Below, piece after piece: positions 18,461 through 28,602 of a DNA stretch of 62,308 nucleotides. Below the pieces are notes generated by a model. It did not search any database. It worked only from the letters and a program-made list of their open reading frames with translations, and was not told where the DNA came from. The DNA lies in NCBI GenBank assembly GCA_031283185.1, contig JAITCH010000010.1:127237-189544 (forward strand), given 5' to 3'. Every line of letters starts with the position of its first letter. The stretch's first letter is position 1. Position numbers and translations under genes: made by a program. Source of the stretch: Rickettsiales bacterium. Its GTDB lineage: Bacteria > Pseudomonadota > Alphaproteobacteria > Rs-D84.

Positions 18461-18513
18461 AATTCCCCGCCAATGGGTGGCGGGCAAAAATGGGGTGGGC
18501 TGCACAGCAGAGC
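18461..18513 (+). repeat. Degenerate family A repeat upstream of nifJ
   Basis: AATTCCCCGCCAATGGGTGG is intact, but the centre carries an extra CAAAAATGG and the right end is altered (GGGTGGGCTGCACAGCAG). It is the most decayed copy in the window and ends 25 nt before nifJ. Confidence 0.65.
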
Positions 18514-18537
18514 CTCTTAACAAAAAGGACAAACAAA

Positions 18538-21500
18538 ATGACAAGAACAATTTCAGACGGCAACCAGGCGGCGGCGGACATCGCATATAGATGTTCAGAA
18601 TTCGCGGCAATTTACCCGATTACTCCCAGTTCCACTATGGGCGAACTTGCGGACGAATGGGCGTTCAAGCACAGGAAAAATTTATGGGGCGACATTCCGT
18701 CCATAATGGAAATGCAGTCCGAGGGCGGCGCGGCGGGCGCGCTTCACGGCGCATTGCAGATGGGTATGAAGTGCTCGACATTTACGGCATCCCAGGGCTT
18801 GCTGTTGATGATTCCGAATATGTATAAGATTGCAGGTGAACAGACCCCGTTTGTAATGCATGTGGCGGCGCGGGCTATTGCGGCGCAGGCGTTGTCTATA
18901 TTTGGCGATCATTCGGATGTTATGTCGGTGCGTATGACGGGCTTTGCGATGTTGGCATCGGCGAATGTGCAGGAGGCTCACGATATGGCGGCGGTGGCGC
19001 ACGCGGCGACATATACGGCGCGCGTTCCGTTTTTGCACTTTTTTGATGGGTTTAGAACCAGCCACGAAGAATCGCGTCTGGAATTAATTTCGGACGAGCA
19101 GTTATTGAACATTCTGCCAACTGCGGATATGGATGCGGCGCGGGCAAGGGGTATGTCGCCGGACAGGCCGACGATTCGCGGCACGGCGCAGAACCCGGAT
19201 GTATTTTTTCAGGGGCGCGAGGCTGCAAACGGCTTGTATGCTGCTGTTCCGGGGATTGTTGAAGATGCGTTTCAGCGGATAAAAAAGGAAACCGGGCGCG
19301 AATATAAACTGGTGGAATACTTTGGCGACCCCCGTGCGGAAAATGTAATTGTGGCAATGGGTTCCGGGACAGAAACTATCATAGAAACGCTGGAACATTT
19401 GCCGGCCGGGGTTGGATTATTAAAAATCCGTTTATATAGACCATTTCCGACCGAGAGTTTTTTAAGTGCATTGCCGAAAACCACAAAGCGAATCGCTGTT
19501 CTTGATCGCACCAAAGAGTCCGGCTCCATCGGCGAACCATTATATCAAGATGTTGTTTCCGCATTATCCACTCTCAACTCTAAACTCTCTGTGTCCGGCG
19601 GCCGCTATGGCCTTGGCAGCAAAGAGTTCAAACCCCGCGATGTAAAGGCGATTGTAGAAAACCTAATGCGCGGCACATTGAAACATAATTTTGTTGTGGG
19701 TATAACTGACGACCTTTCTCACCTTTCGCTTGCCACCGATTCGGCTTTTGCGAATGACGATGCCGGGGTGAAATCGGCGATACTTTACGGCATTGGTTCG
19801 GACGGAACTGTTGGCGCGGTGAAAAACATAGTGAAAATTGTTGGCGATAATTCGGAACTCTACCCGCAAAGTTATGCGGTTTATGATTCCAAAAAATCTG
19901 GCGGTCTGACGGCCAGCCACTTGCGCTTTTCGGACAAACCGATTCGGTCGCAGTATCTGGTGGAATATGCAGATTTTATTGCGGTTTCGAATTACGCGAT
20001 TGTGCGCCGTTTTGATGTGTTTGCGGGGCTGAAACCGGGCGGAACGATAATGATTAATACGACTCTTGCGCCGGACGAAGCTTTTGCGAATCTCCCGCGC
20101 GAGGTGCAGGATCACCTTATCAGAATGAGGGCAAAGGTTTATTTTCTGAATGCGGACAAGGGCGCGGCCGAACTGGGTCTTGGGCGCAGGATTAATACAT
20201 TTATTCTTGTGAACTTTTTCAATCTGGCGAACATTATTGAACCGCAGGCGGCGATTGATTCGGCGAAATCCGCGATTGAAAAAACCTATGCGAAAAAGGG
20301 CGATGCTGTGGTGCAGATGAATCTGTCGGCGATTGACCGCGCGAAAGAGTTTTTGTATGAATTTACATTGCCGGGTGCGCCGTCAAATTTCGCGTCGGAT
20401 TGGACACCGGCGATGACGGCTGATGCCCCGTTTGAGATTGCAGGCGTGCTTGGTGAGATTGCGGCAAATCGCGGGGACGCACTTCCGACATCGGCATTCA
20501 ACCCGGACGGCCAGTTTGGCTGCGGGCAGTTCCCGACCGGGACTTCTAAATATGAAAAGCGTTGCATATCCGACCGTGCGCCAAAGTGGATTTCAGATAA
20601 ATGTATTCAATGCGGCAAGTGCGCGGTTGCGTGTCCGCACGCGGTTATCAGGTTTAACGCGGCGCAGAAATTTGACGATGCGATTCCAAGCGTTCCGATG
20701 AAGACGCCGGAATTGGGCGCAGATATGCGATTCGCATTGACGATTTCTCCGTCCGATTGCACGGGCTGCGAAGTATGTGTCAAATCGTGTCCTACCAACG
20801 CGCTTGAAATGGCACCGACCGATTCGGCCGCGCAAACGGCATTTGATGCGGCGGTAAAATTGCCTGCATTTGACCGAACGAAATTGAATACGAATCTGCC
20901 GAAACATTTGGGGCTGTTAGAGAATTTATTCGAGTTTCCCGGTGCGTGCGGCGGCTGCGGCGAAACGCCGTATTTGCGGATGATTTCGCAGTTGTTCGGC
21001 GACAGGATGGTTGTGGCGAACGCGACTGGTTGTTCGTCCATTTACGGCGCGAATTTACCGACCACTCCTTACGCAAAGAACGCACAGGGCAGGGGACCTG
21101 CTTGGTCAAATTCGCTGTTCGAGGATAATGCGGAATATGGTTTGGGAATGCGCCTCGCGCTTGACCAGAAAAAGGTTATGCTCAGGTCTGCGATGTTCAA
21201 GTTAGGCCTGCCAAATGTAGAAGAAATGTTGGCGGAAACCAATCTGGAAAAACAGCGGGAATATGAAAAAATCCTGTCCGAAAATTTACCCGACCTTGCA
21301 GATGCAGTGGTTGATAAATCGGTGTGGATTATTGGCGGGGACGGCTGGGCATATGACATTGGATACGGCGGACTGGATCATGTTCTGCACAGCGGCCGCA
21401 ATGTAAATATCTTGGTGCTTGATACCGAGGGCTATTCCAATACGGGCGGTCAGCAGTCCAAATCAACGCCGTTTGGCGCATCTATGAAGTTCGCGGTGGG

Positions 21501-21996
21501 CGGCAAGTCGCAGGGCAAAAAAGACCTGGGAATGATTGCGATGTTATCCGGCGCGTATGTCGCGCAAATCGCGCTTGGCGCGGATCAGGCGCAGGCGATA
21601 AAGGCGATTAAGGAAGCCGAAGCGTTTCCCGGAACATCGCTTATAATTGCGTATTCGCATTGTATATCGCACGGATTGGATAGTATGGCGAACGGGATGG
21701 CGCATCAGAAAATGTTGGTGCAAACTGGCGCGTGGCCGCTGTATCGGTTTGATCCGCGGCGGATTGGGCAGGGCGAAAATCCGTTTGTAATTGACGGCGG
21801 GGATCGCGCGGCGGTTCCGCTCAGCGACTTTATGGCGACTGAAAATCGGTTTGGCGTAGCGCGGAAATATAACAAAGAAAACTTTGATAAATTGATTGTC
21901 CGGGCAGAGAATGATAACGAGTATAAGCGCGAATTAAAAAAGCATATTGCTGAATTTGTGCTTGTCCGCAATTCACCCAAAGCGAATGAAGGATAA
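18538..21996 (+). CDS. nifJ: Pyruvate:ferredoxin (flavodoxin) oxidoreductase
   Basis: A 1152-residue single-chain enzyme with domains in the usual order: N-terminal pyrimidine-binding domain (YPITPSSTMGELADEW), domain II, gamma domain (GIGSDGTVGAVKN near 420), two 4Fe-4S motifs (CIQCGKCAVACPH from Cys689, CTGCEVCVKSCPT from Cys741) and the TPP/Mg domain (GACGGCGETPY; GGDGWAYDIGYGG near 934; TEGYSNTGGQQS). It converts pyruvate and CoA to acetyl-CoA and CO2, reducing ferredoxin, and marks anaerobic metabolism. AAAAAGGAC precedes the ATG. Residues about 341-353 (ALSTLNSKLSVSG) come from a pyrimidine-rich tract and look inserted. The BamE-like gene follows after 1 nt. Confidence 0.97.
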   Translation: MTRTISDGNQAAADIAYRCSEFAAIYPITPSSTMGELADEWAFKHRKNLWGDIPSIMEMQSEGGAAGALHGALQMGMKCSTFTASQGLLLMIPNMYKIAGEQTPFVMHVAARAIAAQALSIFGDHSDVMSVRMTGFAMLASANVQEAHDMAAVAHAATYTARVPFLHFFDGFRTSHEESRLELISDEQLLNILPTADMDAARARGMSPDRPTIRGTAQNPDVFFQGREAANGLYAAVPGIVEDAFQRIKKETGREYKLVEYFGDPRAENVIVAMGSGTETIIETLEHLPAGVGLLKIRLYRPFPTESFLSALPKTTKRIAVLDRTKESGSIGEPLYQDVVSALSTLNSKLSVSGGRYGLGSKEFKPRDVKAIVENLMRGTLKHNFVVGITDDLSHLSLATDSAFANDDAGVKSAILYGIGSDGTVGAVKNIVKIVGDNSELYPQSYAVYDSKKSGGLTASHLRFSDKPIRSQYLVEYADFIAVSNYAIVRRFDVFAGLKPGGTIMINTTLAPDEAFANLPREVQDHLIRMRAKVYFLNADKGAAELGLGRRINTFILVNFFNLANIIEPQAAIDSAKSAIEKTYAKKGDAVVQMNLSAIDRAKEFLYEFTLPGAPSNFASDWTPAMTADAPFEIAGVLGEIAANRGDALPTSAFNPDGQFGCGQFPTGTSKYEKRCISDRAPKWISDKCIQCGKCAVACPHAVIRFNAAQKFDDAIPSVPMKTPELGADMRFALTISPSDCTGCEVCVKSCPTNALEMAPTDSAAQTAFDAAVKLPAFDRTKLNTNLPKHLGLLENLFEFPGACGGCGETPYLRMISQLFGDRMVVANATGCSSIYGANLPTTPYAKNAQGRGPAWSNSLFEDNAEYGLGMRLALDQKKVMLRSAMFKLGLPNVEEMLAETNLEKQREYEKILSENLPDLADAVVDKSVWIIGGDGWAYDIGYGGLDHVLHSGRNVNILVLDTEGYSNTGGQQSKSTPFGASMKFAVGGKSQGKKDLGMIAMLSGAYVAQIALGADQAQAIKAIKEAEAFPGTSLIIAYSHCISHGLDSMANGMAHQKMLVQTGAWPLYRFDPRRIGQGENPFVIDGGDRAAVPLSDFMATENRFGVARKYNKENFDKLIVRAENDNEYKRELKKHIAEFVLVRNSPKANEG

Positions 21997-21997
21997 T

Positions 21998-22423
21998 ATG
22001 AAATCATTACTTTTTGCTTTTTTGCTTTTGTTTGCGTGCACAACGCAGACCAAGCAGCGCGGCTATATATTTCCTGACAACACGGAAAAGTTGCTTGCCG
22101 AATCGAAGACGCAAAAGGACATAGAGCGGAACTTTGGCAGTCCTGGCGCGACCACGATTTACGGCGGGATGAATTGGATATATTATGGGTCGGACGAAAA
22201 TTATCGCGGACCATTTCCGCTCACTTATGATAATCGTCGGGCGTTGATTGTTCGGTTTGACGCAAAGAATAATGTGGTGTCATCGCGCTTATTGGCGGAT
22301 AAAGATTTCCCGCGCAGCCCCAAAAATTCAGATAATGAAACGCCTGTGCCAGCGGCGATAGAGTTGAATATGTTCCAAGAATTGATAAAGAATGTCGGCC
22401 GCTATAAACCATCCACCAGTTAG
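21998..22423 (+). CDS. bamE: SmpA/OmlA (BamE)-like outer-membrane lipoprotein
   Basis: 141 residues with a lipoprotein signal (LLFAFLLLFAC) and the SmpA/OmlA pattern: an RGY segment, helix with KLLAESKTQKDIERNFGSP, then TIYGGMNWIYYG and a strand after VRFDAKNNV. BamE stabilises the beta-barrel assembly machine on the inner face of the outer membrane. The ATG at 21998 (AAGG upstream) is preferred to one 12 nt earlier because the lipoprotein signal begins there. Pairing with nifJ is probably only positional. Confidence 0.72.
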   Translation: MKSLLFAFLLLFACTTQTKQRGYIFPDNTEKLLAESKTQKDIERNFGSPGATTIYGGMNWIYYGSDENYRGPFPLTYDNRRALIVRFDAKNNVVSSRLLADKDFPRSPKNSDNETPVPAAIELNMFQELIKNVGRYKPSTS

Positions 22424-22429
22424 AATAAA

Positions 22430-22492
22430 AATTCCCCGCCAAGGGTGGCGGGGTGTCGCGCCGTAGCAAAGCGTAGGCGGACGGGGTGGTTT
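22430..22492 (+). repeat. Family A repeat (long central hairpin form)
   Basis: Family A ends with the GTCGCGCCGTAGCAAAGCG-type central block. It lies between the convergent bamE and rsmE genes. Confidence 0.88.
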
Positions 22493-22496
22493 GACT

Positions 22497-24572
<2,076 letters not shown>

Positions 24573-24872
24573 TCCACACGACTACTAATTCCCCTTCGCT
24601 GGCGAAATATAATCCCTGCCCCCTTGAGGGGCGGGGCGACTGCTTTTTTGCAGTCGGGGGTGGGGGTTAATAATTCCCCCCCCTGTGGAGTGGTGGCACT
24701 TTTTGCGTAGTCAGATAGCGAAATTCACAAATTGGGCTATGTTTGTCCAATTCGCTTAGCCCAATCAGTCCAAAAGCCTTTTCGTTGATGTGAGTGTGAT
24801 TTTGGAATGATTTTAATTGTATTTTTCTAATCTGACGATTATAATCCATTTCGTATAAAAAGGATTATAATT
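24573..24872. other. Gene-free stretch with repeat fragments
   Basis: Holds a truncated family B left end (24590-24606), a family E element (24613-24669) with a T6 loop that could end eno transcription, and ~170 bp of lower-GC sequence. A 60-codon minus-strand frame (24667-24849) has no ribosome-binding site and runs into the repeat, so I do not call it a gene. Confidence 0.6.
24613..24669 (+). repeat. Family E element
   Basis: CCCTGCCCCCTTGAGGGGCG, then GCGACTGC-TTTTTT-GCAGTCG and GGGGGTGGGGG. The inner hairpin with a T6 loop varies with compensating changes between copies (GTCGC/GCGAC at 32961, GACCGC/GCGGTC at 60861). Confidence 0.82.
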
Positions 24873-25481
24873 ATGCAATCAATAACAGCTGTAATATTTG
24901 GCGCAATAATGAATATTATAACGAATATTGTATTCTGGACAGCACTTACAGCGATAGGAACTATCGGGGTTGCCATTCTTGCCGTGTGGCCAATAATTAA
25001 AGAAAATTGGCGCAAATTATGGTTAAAAATAGATTCGTCCGAAATAACACCTACATTATCTGATCCAAATGACTTTTCAAGTCCATGGGTATTGTGTTTA
25101 ATTCTAGGAATTACGAATAAAACCAATATTGATATAGGTTTGCAAATGGCATATGTGCATCTTTATTATACTTCTGATAAATCAAATAAAGAAATGTATC
25201 AAATCCGTTTCGGCACAGGGGAACGACATCCAACTCTATTCGCTAAAAAATATGAATCCAATCTATATTTCTTTAAGTTTGATACATCTATCGGTCAACA
25301 ACTTAATAGTGAAACCCTTCCTGCCGATACTCAGGTAGAAAAAATAGAAATAGAATTATGGACTACTGTCAGAAGATATAATTTGACGGTTTCAAAGAAG
25401 AATTGGCCTAAAATGCTGAGCAATCTTTTAGGTTATAAATTTCCAGATGCACCAGAAATTGAATTAAAACAAGTATTTTAA
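24873..25481 (+). CDS. Unknown protein with N-terminal membrane anchor
   Basis: 202 residues. Two hydrophobic segments occupy the first 50 residues (AVIFGAIMNIITNIVFW, AIGTIGVAILAVWPII), followed by an amphipathic KENWRKLWLKI and a ~145-residue mixed alpha/beta domain, probably cytoplasmic (SSPWVLCLILGITNKTNIDIGL, VEKIEIELWTTVRRYNLTVSKKNWP). No family recognised. The region is richer in A/T than its neighbours, and codon choice differs (many ATA, AAT, TTA), which suggests acquisition. AAAAGGA lies before the ATG. It shares this islet with a CdiA-type nuclease. Confidence 0.65.
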   Translation: MQSITAVIFGAIMNIITNIVFWTALTAIGTIGVAILAVWPIIKENWRKLWLKIDSSEITPTLSDPNDFSSPWVLCLILGITNKTNIDIGLQMAYVHLYYTSDKSNKEMYQIRFGTGERHPTLFAKKYESNLYFFKFDTSIGQQLNSETLPADTQVEKIEIELWTTVRRYNLTVSKKNWPKMLSNLLGYKFPDAPEIELKQVF

Positions 25482-25614
25482 GTTTCGTTTGCATTATTCT
25501 GCAATTTTTCTTGAAGACTTTTATTTGTTGTGAGAGTGCTTGAAAATCCTTGATATTGCTGGCTCGATAATCGCAACATTGATTTGAATTTGCAGATGTG
25601 ATATTATTCCAATT

Positions 25615-26013
25615 ATGAATAAAGATAAAAAAATTGGAAAAATTATAATTCCGGGAAATGTCCGACCAGAAGCGCAAGAATTGGAAACTGCACATATTTT
25701 GGCCGAGGCCGGTTTTGATATTGAATTTCTTCAACCCAGTTATGTTAAAGGAGTGTTCTTACCTGACATATTGTTAAACGGACAAATATGGGAAATTAAA
25801 TCGCCGTGTGGAAATAATAAATTGGCAATCGAAAAACATTTCAAAAAAGCACAAAAACAAGCCGCCAATGTGATTTTTGATATAAGACGCATAGGCTTTT
25901 CTGAAAGAAGTGCTATTTTGAAAATAAAGCGTGAGTTGAGTATGCGTTGCGGAAAGATTAAACAGGTAAAAATAATAACCAAAAACAATAAGATTCTTGA
26001 CTTTTTGCGGTAA
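25615..26013 (+). CDS. CdiA C-terminal tRNA-nuclease-like domain protein (stand-alone)
   Basis: 132 residues, the size of one toxin domain. The pattern RPEAQELETAHILAEAGFDIEFLQP...PDILLNGQIWEIKSPCGNNKLAIEKHFKKAQKQAANVIFDIRR matches the CdiA_C nuclease family, with a PD-(D/E)xK-like triad in PDI...WEIKS. In that family it forms the C-terminal toxic tip of contact-dependent inhibition proteins or is found on integrative elements. Here there is no CdiA stick, no signal and no obvious immunity gene; the A/T-rich gene upstream is the only candidate partner. A strong terminator follows. Confidence 0.75.
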   Translation: MNKDKKIGKIIIPGNVRPEAQELETAHILAEAGFDIEFLQPSYVKGVFLPDILLNGQIWEIKSPCGNNKLAIEKHFKKAQKQAANVIFDIRRIGFSERSAILKIKRELSMRCGKIKQVKIITKNNKILDFLR

Positions 26014-26033
26014 TTACACTATAATAAAGGCAT

Positions 26034-26092
26034 AACGATGCAAAACCTGGACCGGATGGATCGGATTTTGCATCGTTTCTTTATTTTGTTGT
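26034..26092 (+). terminator. Intrinsic terminator after the nuclease gene
   Basis: AACGATGCAAAA (26034-26045) pairs with TTTTGCATCGTT (26066-26077), followed by TCTTTATTTTGTTGTTTT. Confidence 0.85.
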
Positions 26093-26208
26093 TTTGAAAT
26101 CCTTAATTTGCCGTGCCAAATCCCGCCATTAATATAAATTCCCCTCTGTGGAGGGGTGCCGTCCGCTCAGCGTCCACTTCGCCCCAGGCGGGGAATTTTA
26201 CCCCATTA

Positions 26209-26237
26209 TTGACATTTTTAATTTTCAACTATAAAAT
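26209..26237 (+). promoter_or_regulatory. Consensus promoter giving a leaderless mRNA
   Basis: TTGACA (26209-26214), 17-nt spacer, TAAAAT (26232-26237), 6 nt to the ATG at 26244. Confidence 0.65.
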
Positions 26238-26243
26238 ACCTTT

Positions 26244-26459
26244 ATGTTCCTACTCACCCCCGGCGACTTTATCGCACTTTTCTATAACGCAGCCGCGCTT
26301 GCGTCCATTGCGGCGGTGTCGTTATTCCCGGTATGGCTTGGGCGAAGAAATGGATTGGACAAACTTGATATGGCCTATATTATGGTGGGCGCATTATTGC
26401 TTGGCTGGACATTTTTCGGCTGGCTCTACGCCCTATGCCTGTCATCCAAGAAGAAATAA
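26244..26459 (+). CDS. Small membrane protein, superinfection-immunity-like
   Basis: 71 residues with two hydrophobic helices (FYNAAALASIAAVSLFPVWL and AYIMVGALLLGWTFFGWLYAL). The second helix carries the LGWTFxGWxxAL signature of the T4 Imm/superinfection immunity family, whose phage member blocks DNA injection by related phages. Many chromosomal members have no known function. It has no ribosome-binding site; its promoter predicts a leaderless message. The gene lies next to the A/T-rich nuclease islet. Confidence 0.65.
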   Translation: MFLLTPGDFIALFYNAAALASIAAVSLFPVWLGRRNGLDKLDMAYIMVGALLLGWTFFGWLYALCLSSKKK

Positions 26460-26460
26460 A

Positions 26461-26512
26461 AAGTTCCCCGCCAATGGTGGCGGGGTGGACGCGAAGCGGA
26501 CGGGGTGGTTAG
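26461..26512 (+). repeat. Family A repeat
   Basis: Complete copy with a GACGCGAAGCG central hairpin, 2 nt after the preceding stop. Confidence 0.9.
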
Positions 26513-26564
26513 ACCCATCTTCCATCTTACTTCTGCCATCTTCCTTTTTTTTCGCAGTATTTTG

Positions 26565-26573
26565 TGATATAAT
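26565..26573 (+). promoter_or_regulatory. Extended -10 promoter for the outer-membrane barrel gene
   Basis: TGA-TATAAT (26565-26573), 27 nt before the ATG at 26601. Confidence 0.5.
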
Positions 26574-26600
26574 GCCTTAGAGTAAATGTAGGAACCCCTT

Positions 26601-27803
26601 ATGAATCTAAGGTTTTTGGGCATTTTTATAGCGGCCGCAACTTTCGCGCAACACGCATTTGCACAGCAGATGCAGTTTGCTGGCGCGCGTATGGGACAGA
26701 ATTGGCAGCCGAATCAAGGCAGCCTTAACACCTATAATCAGAACTTCGGACAACAGCAGGCGATGATGCAGCAACAGCGCGTTATGGTGAATGTGCAGCA
26801 GCAGCCCCAGTATGTTATGTATGGCAATCAGATGGTGCCTGTTCAGCAGGCTCCGGCGCAGTATATGCCTGCGAATCAAGTCGCTATGATGCCCCAGGCG
26901 GCGGGTATGACGCGCATTACGGGGCAAGTGCCTATGGTGGGTCGGAATGCGGCGAATGTAGCGGGGCGGCAGTATTATAATCCGGCGACTTATGACAGGT
27001 TGGCGGAAAGCGGTTTATATGTTGGTTTGGGACTTGGATATTCGGTCAGCGTTATGGGCGGTATGACGGCGGACTTTAATGATTGGCTGATCCCTAGTGC
27101 GGCAGAGTCAAATGGCTTTATGCACGAGGCGGCGGTTATGCCATTGCAGATTTCTGTTGGTGCGGCAATCAATACCGATGTGCGCGTGGACTTTTCATAT
27201 AATAGATATAGCGGGCTAAGTTATCCTTCAACCGTCAAGGCGCGTGATGCGGGCGGTGCATTATTTGATGTTTCGGCGTATGACGGCGCGATTACAAGCA
27301 GTTCTACGATGCTTAATGTGTATTATAATGTGGATAGTTATATGGGTAATTTGGTGGGCGGCAGTTTAAGGCCGTATGTCGGTGTGGGGCTTGGTATTGC
27401 GACAAATACGATCAGCGATTATATAATTCACGATCCGACATGGTATCCCGAATTGAGTGATGATGAGTTTAATAATGCGGGTCCTGGATTGCTAAGCGGA
27501 GTGGCGGATATATTCGCATATCATAGCGGTGGCACGACCGAGGGGCTGTCGTTTATGTTGGAAGGCGGTTTAACCAGCACTATGGAATCTGGTATGCGGG
27601 TGGACTTTTTCCTGCGGTATATGAATTTGGGACGGGTGCAAAGCAGCGGCAGTGTAGTGGTATCGCAGACGGAATATCTAACGGACGGATATGGTCAAGA
27701 GTATGAGGCTGATTATGCAAGTGTGTTCCATTATACTGGGCATACGGAAAGCGGCAGTTTATCTACTTATGATCTTGGTGTCCGCCTCCGCGTCCAATTC
27801 TAA
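26601..27803 (+). CDS. Outer-membrane beta-barrel protein with Gln-rich N-terminal region
   Basis: 400 residues: signal peptide (FLGIFIAAATFAQHAFA/Q), a ~100-residue low-complexity region rich in Gln, Met and Pro, then a predicted barrel from about residue 133 (SGLYVGLGLGYSVSVMGG) to the C-terminal LGVRLRVQF ending in Phe. The barrel part resembles the Opa/OmpA-like OMP_b-brl class. The Gln-rich linker may lie in the periplasm or plug the barrel. TAGGA at 26588 precedes the ATG. Family B and C repeats follow. No ligand can be inferred. Confidence 0.72.
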   Translation: MNLRFLGIFIAAATFAQHAFAQQMQFAGARMGQNWQPNQGSLNTYNQNFGQQQAMMQQQRVMVNVQQQPQYVMYGNQMVPVQQAPAQYMPANQVAMMPQAAGMTRITGQVPMVGRNAANVAGRQYYNPATYDRLAESGLYVGLGLGYSVSVMGGMTADFNDWLIPSAAESNGFMHEAAVMPLQISVGAAINTDVRVDFSYNRYSGLSYPSTVKARDAGGALFDVSAYDGAITSSSTMLNVYYNVDSYMGNLVGGSLRPYVGVGLGIATNTISDYIIHDPTWYPELSDDEFNNAGPGLLSGVADIFAYHSGGTTEGLSFMLEGGLTSTMESGMRVDFFLRYMNLGRVQSSGSVVVSQTEYLTDGYGQEYEADYASVFHYTGHTESGSLSTYDLGVRLRVQF

Positions 27804-27812
27804 TCGCACAAA

Positions 27813-27863
27813 GTCCCCTTCGCTGGCGAAGGGGTGGCAGCCGAAGGCTGACGGGGTAGTGGT
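27813..27863 (+). repeat. Family B repeat
   Basis: Complete copy with a GCAGCCGAAGGCTG-type centre, directly after the barrel gene. Confidence 0.9.
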
Positions 27864-27884
27864 AATAAAACGGCACAAAGTGCC

Positions 27885-27918
27885 GTCATCCCCGCGAAGG
27901 CGGGGATCTCAAATTGTA
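27885..27918 (+). repeat. Family C repeat
   Basis: Identical core to the copy at 2014, 22 nt after a family B copy. Confidence 0.9.
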
Positions 27919-27950
27919 TAATGCAAATAAAACCCCCTCCATTTAATATC

Positions 27951-27978
27951 TTGCATTTTTTATCCGTTATCCTATAAT
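27951..27978 (+). promoter_or_regulatory. Promoter for thyX
   Basis: TTGCAT (27951-27956), 16-nt spacer, TATAAT (27973-27978); AAAAGGA follows before the ATG. Confidence 0.65.
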
Positions 27979-28006
27979 CTCCCCAAAATACCAAAAGGAC
28001 AACACC

Positions 28007-28567
28007 ATGGAAATACAAGCCTGCAATGCCAAGGACACAATAGTTGACATCATTGAATGGCCAACCGAACGGGATTGGTCTATGTGCTATTGGCTCGCCG
28101 TCAGCACGACCAAAAAAGATTACCCAATCGACACGATATATAAAAAGACTCCCTTGCCGGAATGGAAGCATAAAATTCTGCGCGCGCGCCATTCTCCGAT
28201 TCGCCGCCTGAATTACGCCATACACCTTACAAATGTTCCGTATTTCTTGCAGACGCATCTTGTGCGGCACAAGATTGGGTGGGAATGCTTTGTGGCGACC
28301 CAGCGGAATGACCGGCAGACAAATTATGATCGCAACACAGCACCCCAGGCCGCGCCGGTTAATATGACGATTTTGTGTAATGCCGAATCGATTCAGACCG
28401 TTCTGGCAAAAAGGCTGTGCAAGAAAGCGGACGCACAGATGGTAGTTTTGATGAATGAAGTCCATCGCAAAATTTTAGAAAAAACACCAGAATTTGATGG
28501 CTTGATGGCTAGACCTTGTGAATTATTTGGCAAATGCTTTGAAATGAGAAGTTGCAAGGAAAGATAA
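28007..28567 (+). CDS. thyX: ThyX-like flavin-dependent thymidylate synthase
   Basis: 186 residues. The segment PYFLQTHLVRHKIGWECFVATQRNDR is a variant of the ThyX motif RHRx7S, with Lys for the second Arg and Thr for Ser, and the later NAESIQTVLAKRLCKKADAQ resembles the usual NAQ..INISRKRLC segment. ThyX makes dTMP using FAD and methylene-tetrahydrofolate. The shorter, divergent form resembles phage and anaerobe variants, so activity should not be assumed. AAAAGGACAAC precedes the ATG, downstream of a good promoter. Convergent with gap, sharing a terminator. Confidence 0.65.
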   Translation: MEIQACNAKDTIVDIIEWPTERDWSMCYWLAVSTTKKDYPIDTIYKKTPLPEWKHKILRARHSPIRRLNYAIHLTNVPYFLQTHLVRHKIGWECFVATQRNDRQTNYDRNTAPQAAPVNMTILCNAESIQTVLAKRLCKKADAQMVVLMNEVHRKILEKTPEFDGLMARPCELFGKCFEMRSCKER

Positions 28568-28571
28568 AAAA

Positions 28572-28594
28572 TAAAGGGGGCATTTGCCCCCTTT
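28572..28594. terminator. Bidirectional terminator between thyX and gap
   Basis: AAAGGGGGC, loop ATTT, GCCCCCTTTT (28585-28594). A and T runs on both sides suit both directions. Confidence 0.85.
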
Positions 28595-28602
28595 TCATTT
28601 GT

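Noticed and set aside
24667-24849. 60-codon minus-strand frame after eno
   Set aside because: No ribosome-binding site, runs into a repeat, and no recognisable motif; could be a decayed gene end but cannot be supported.
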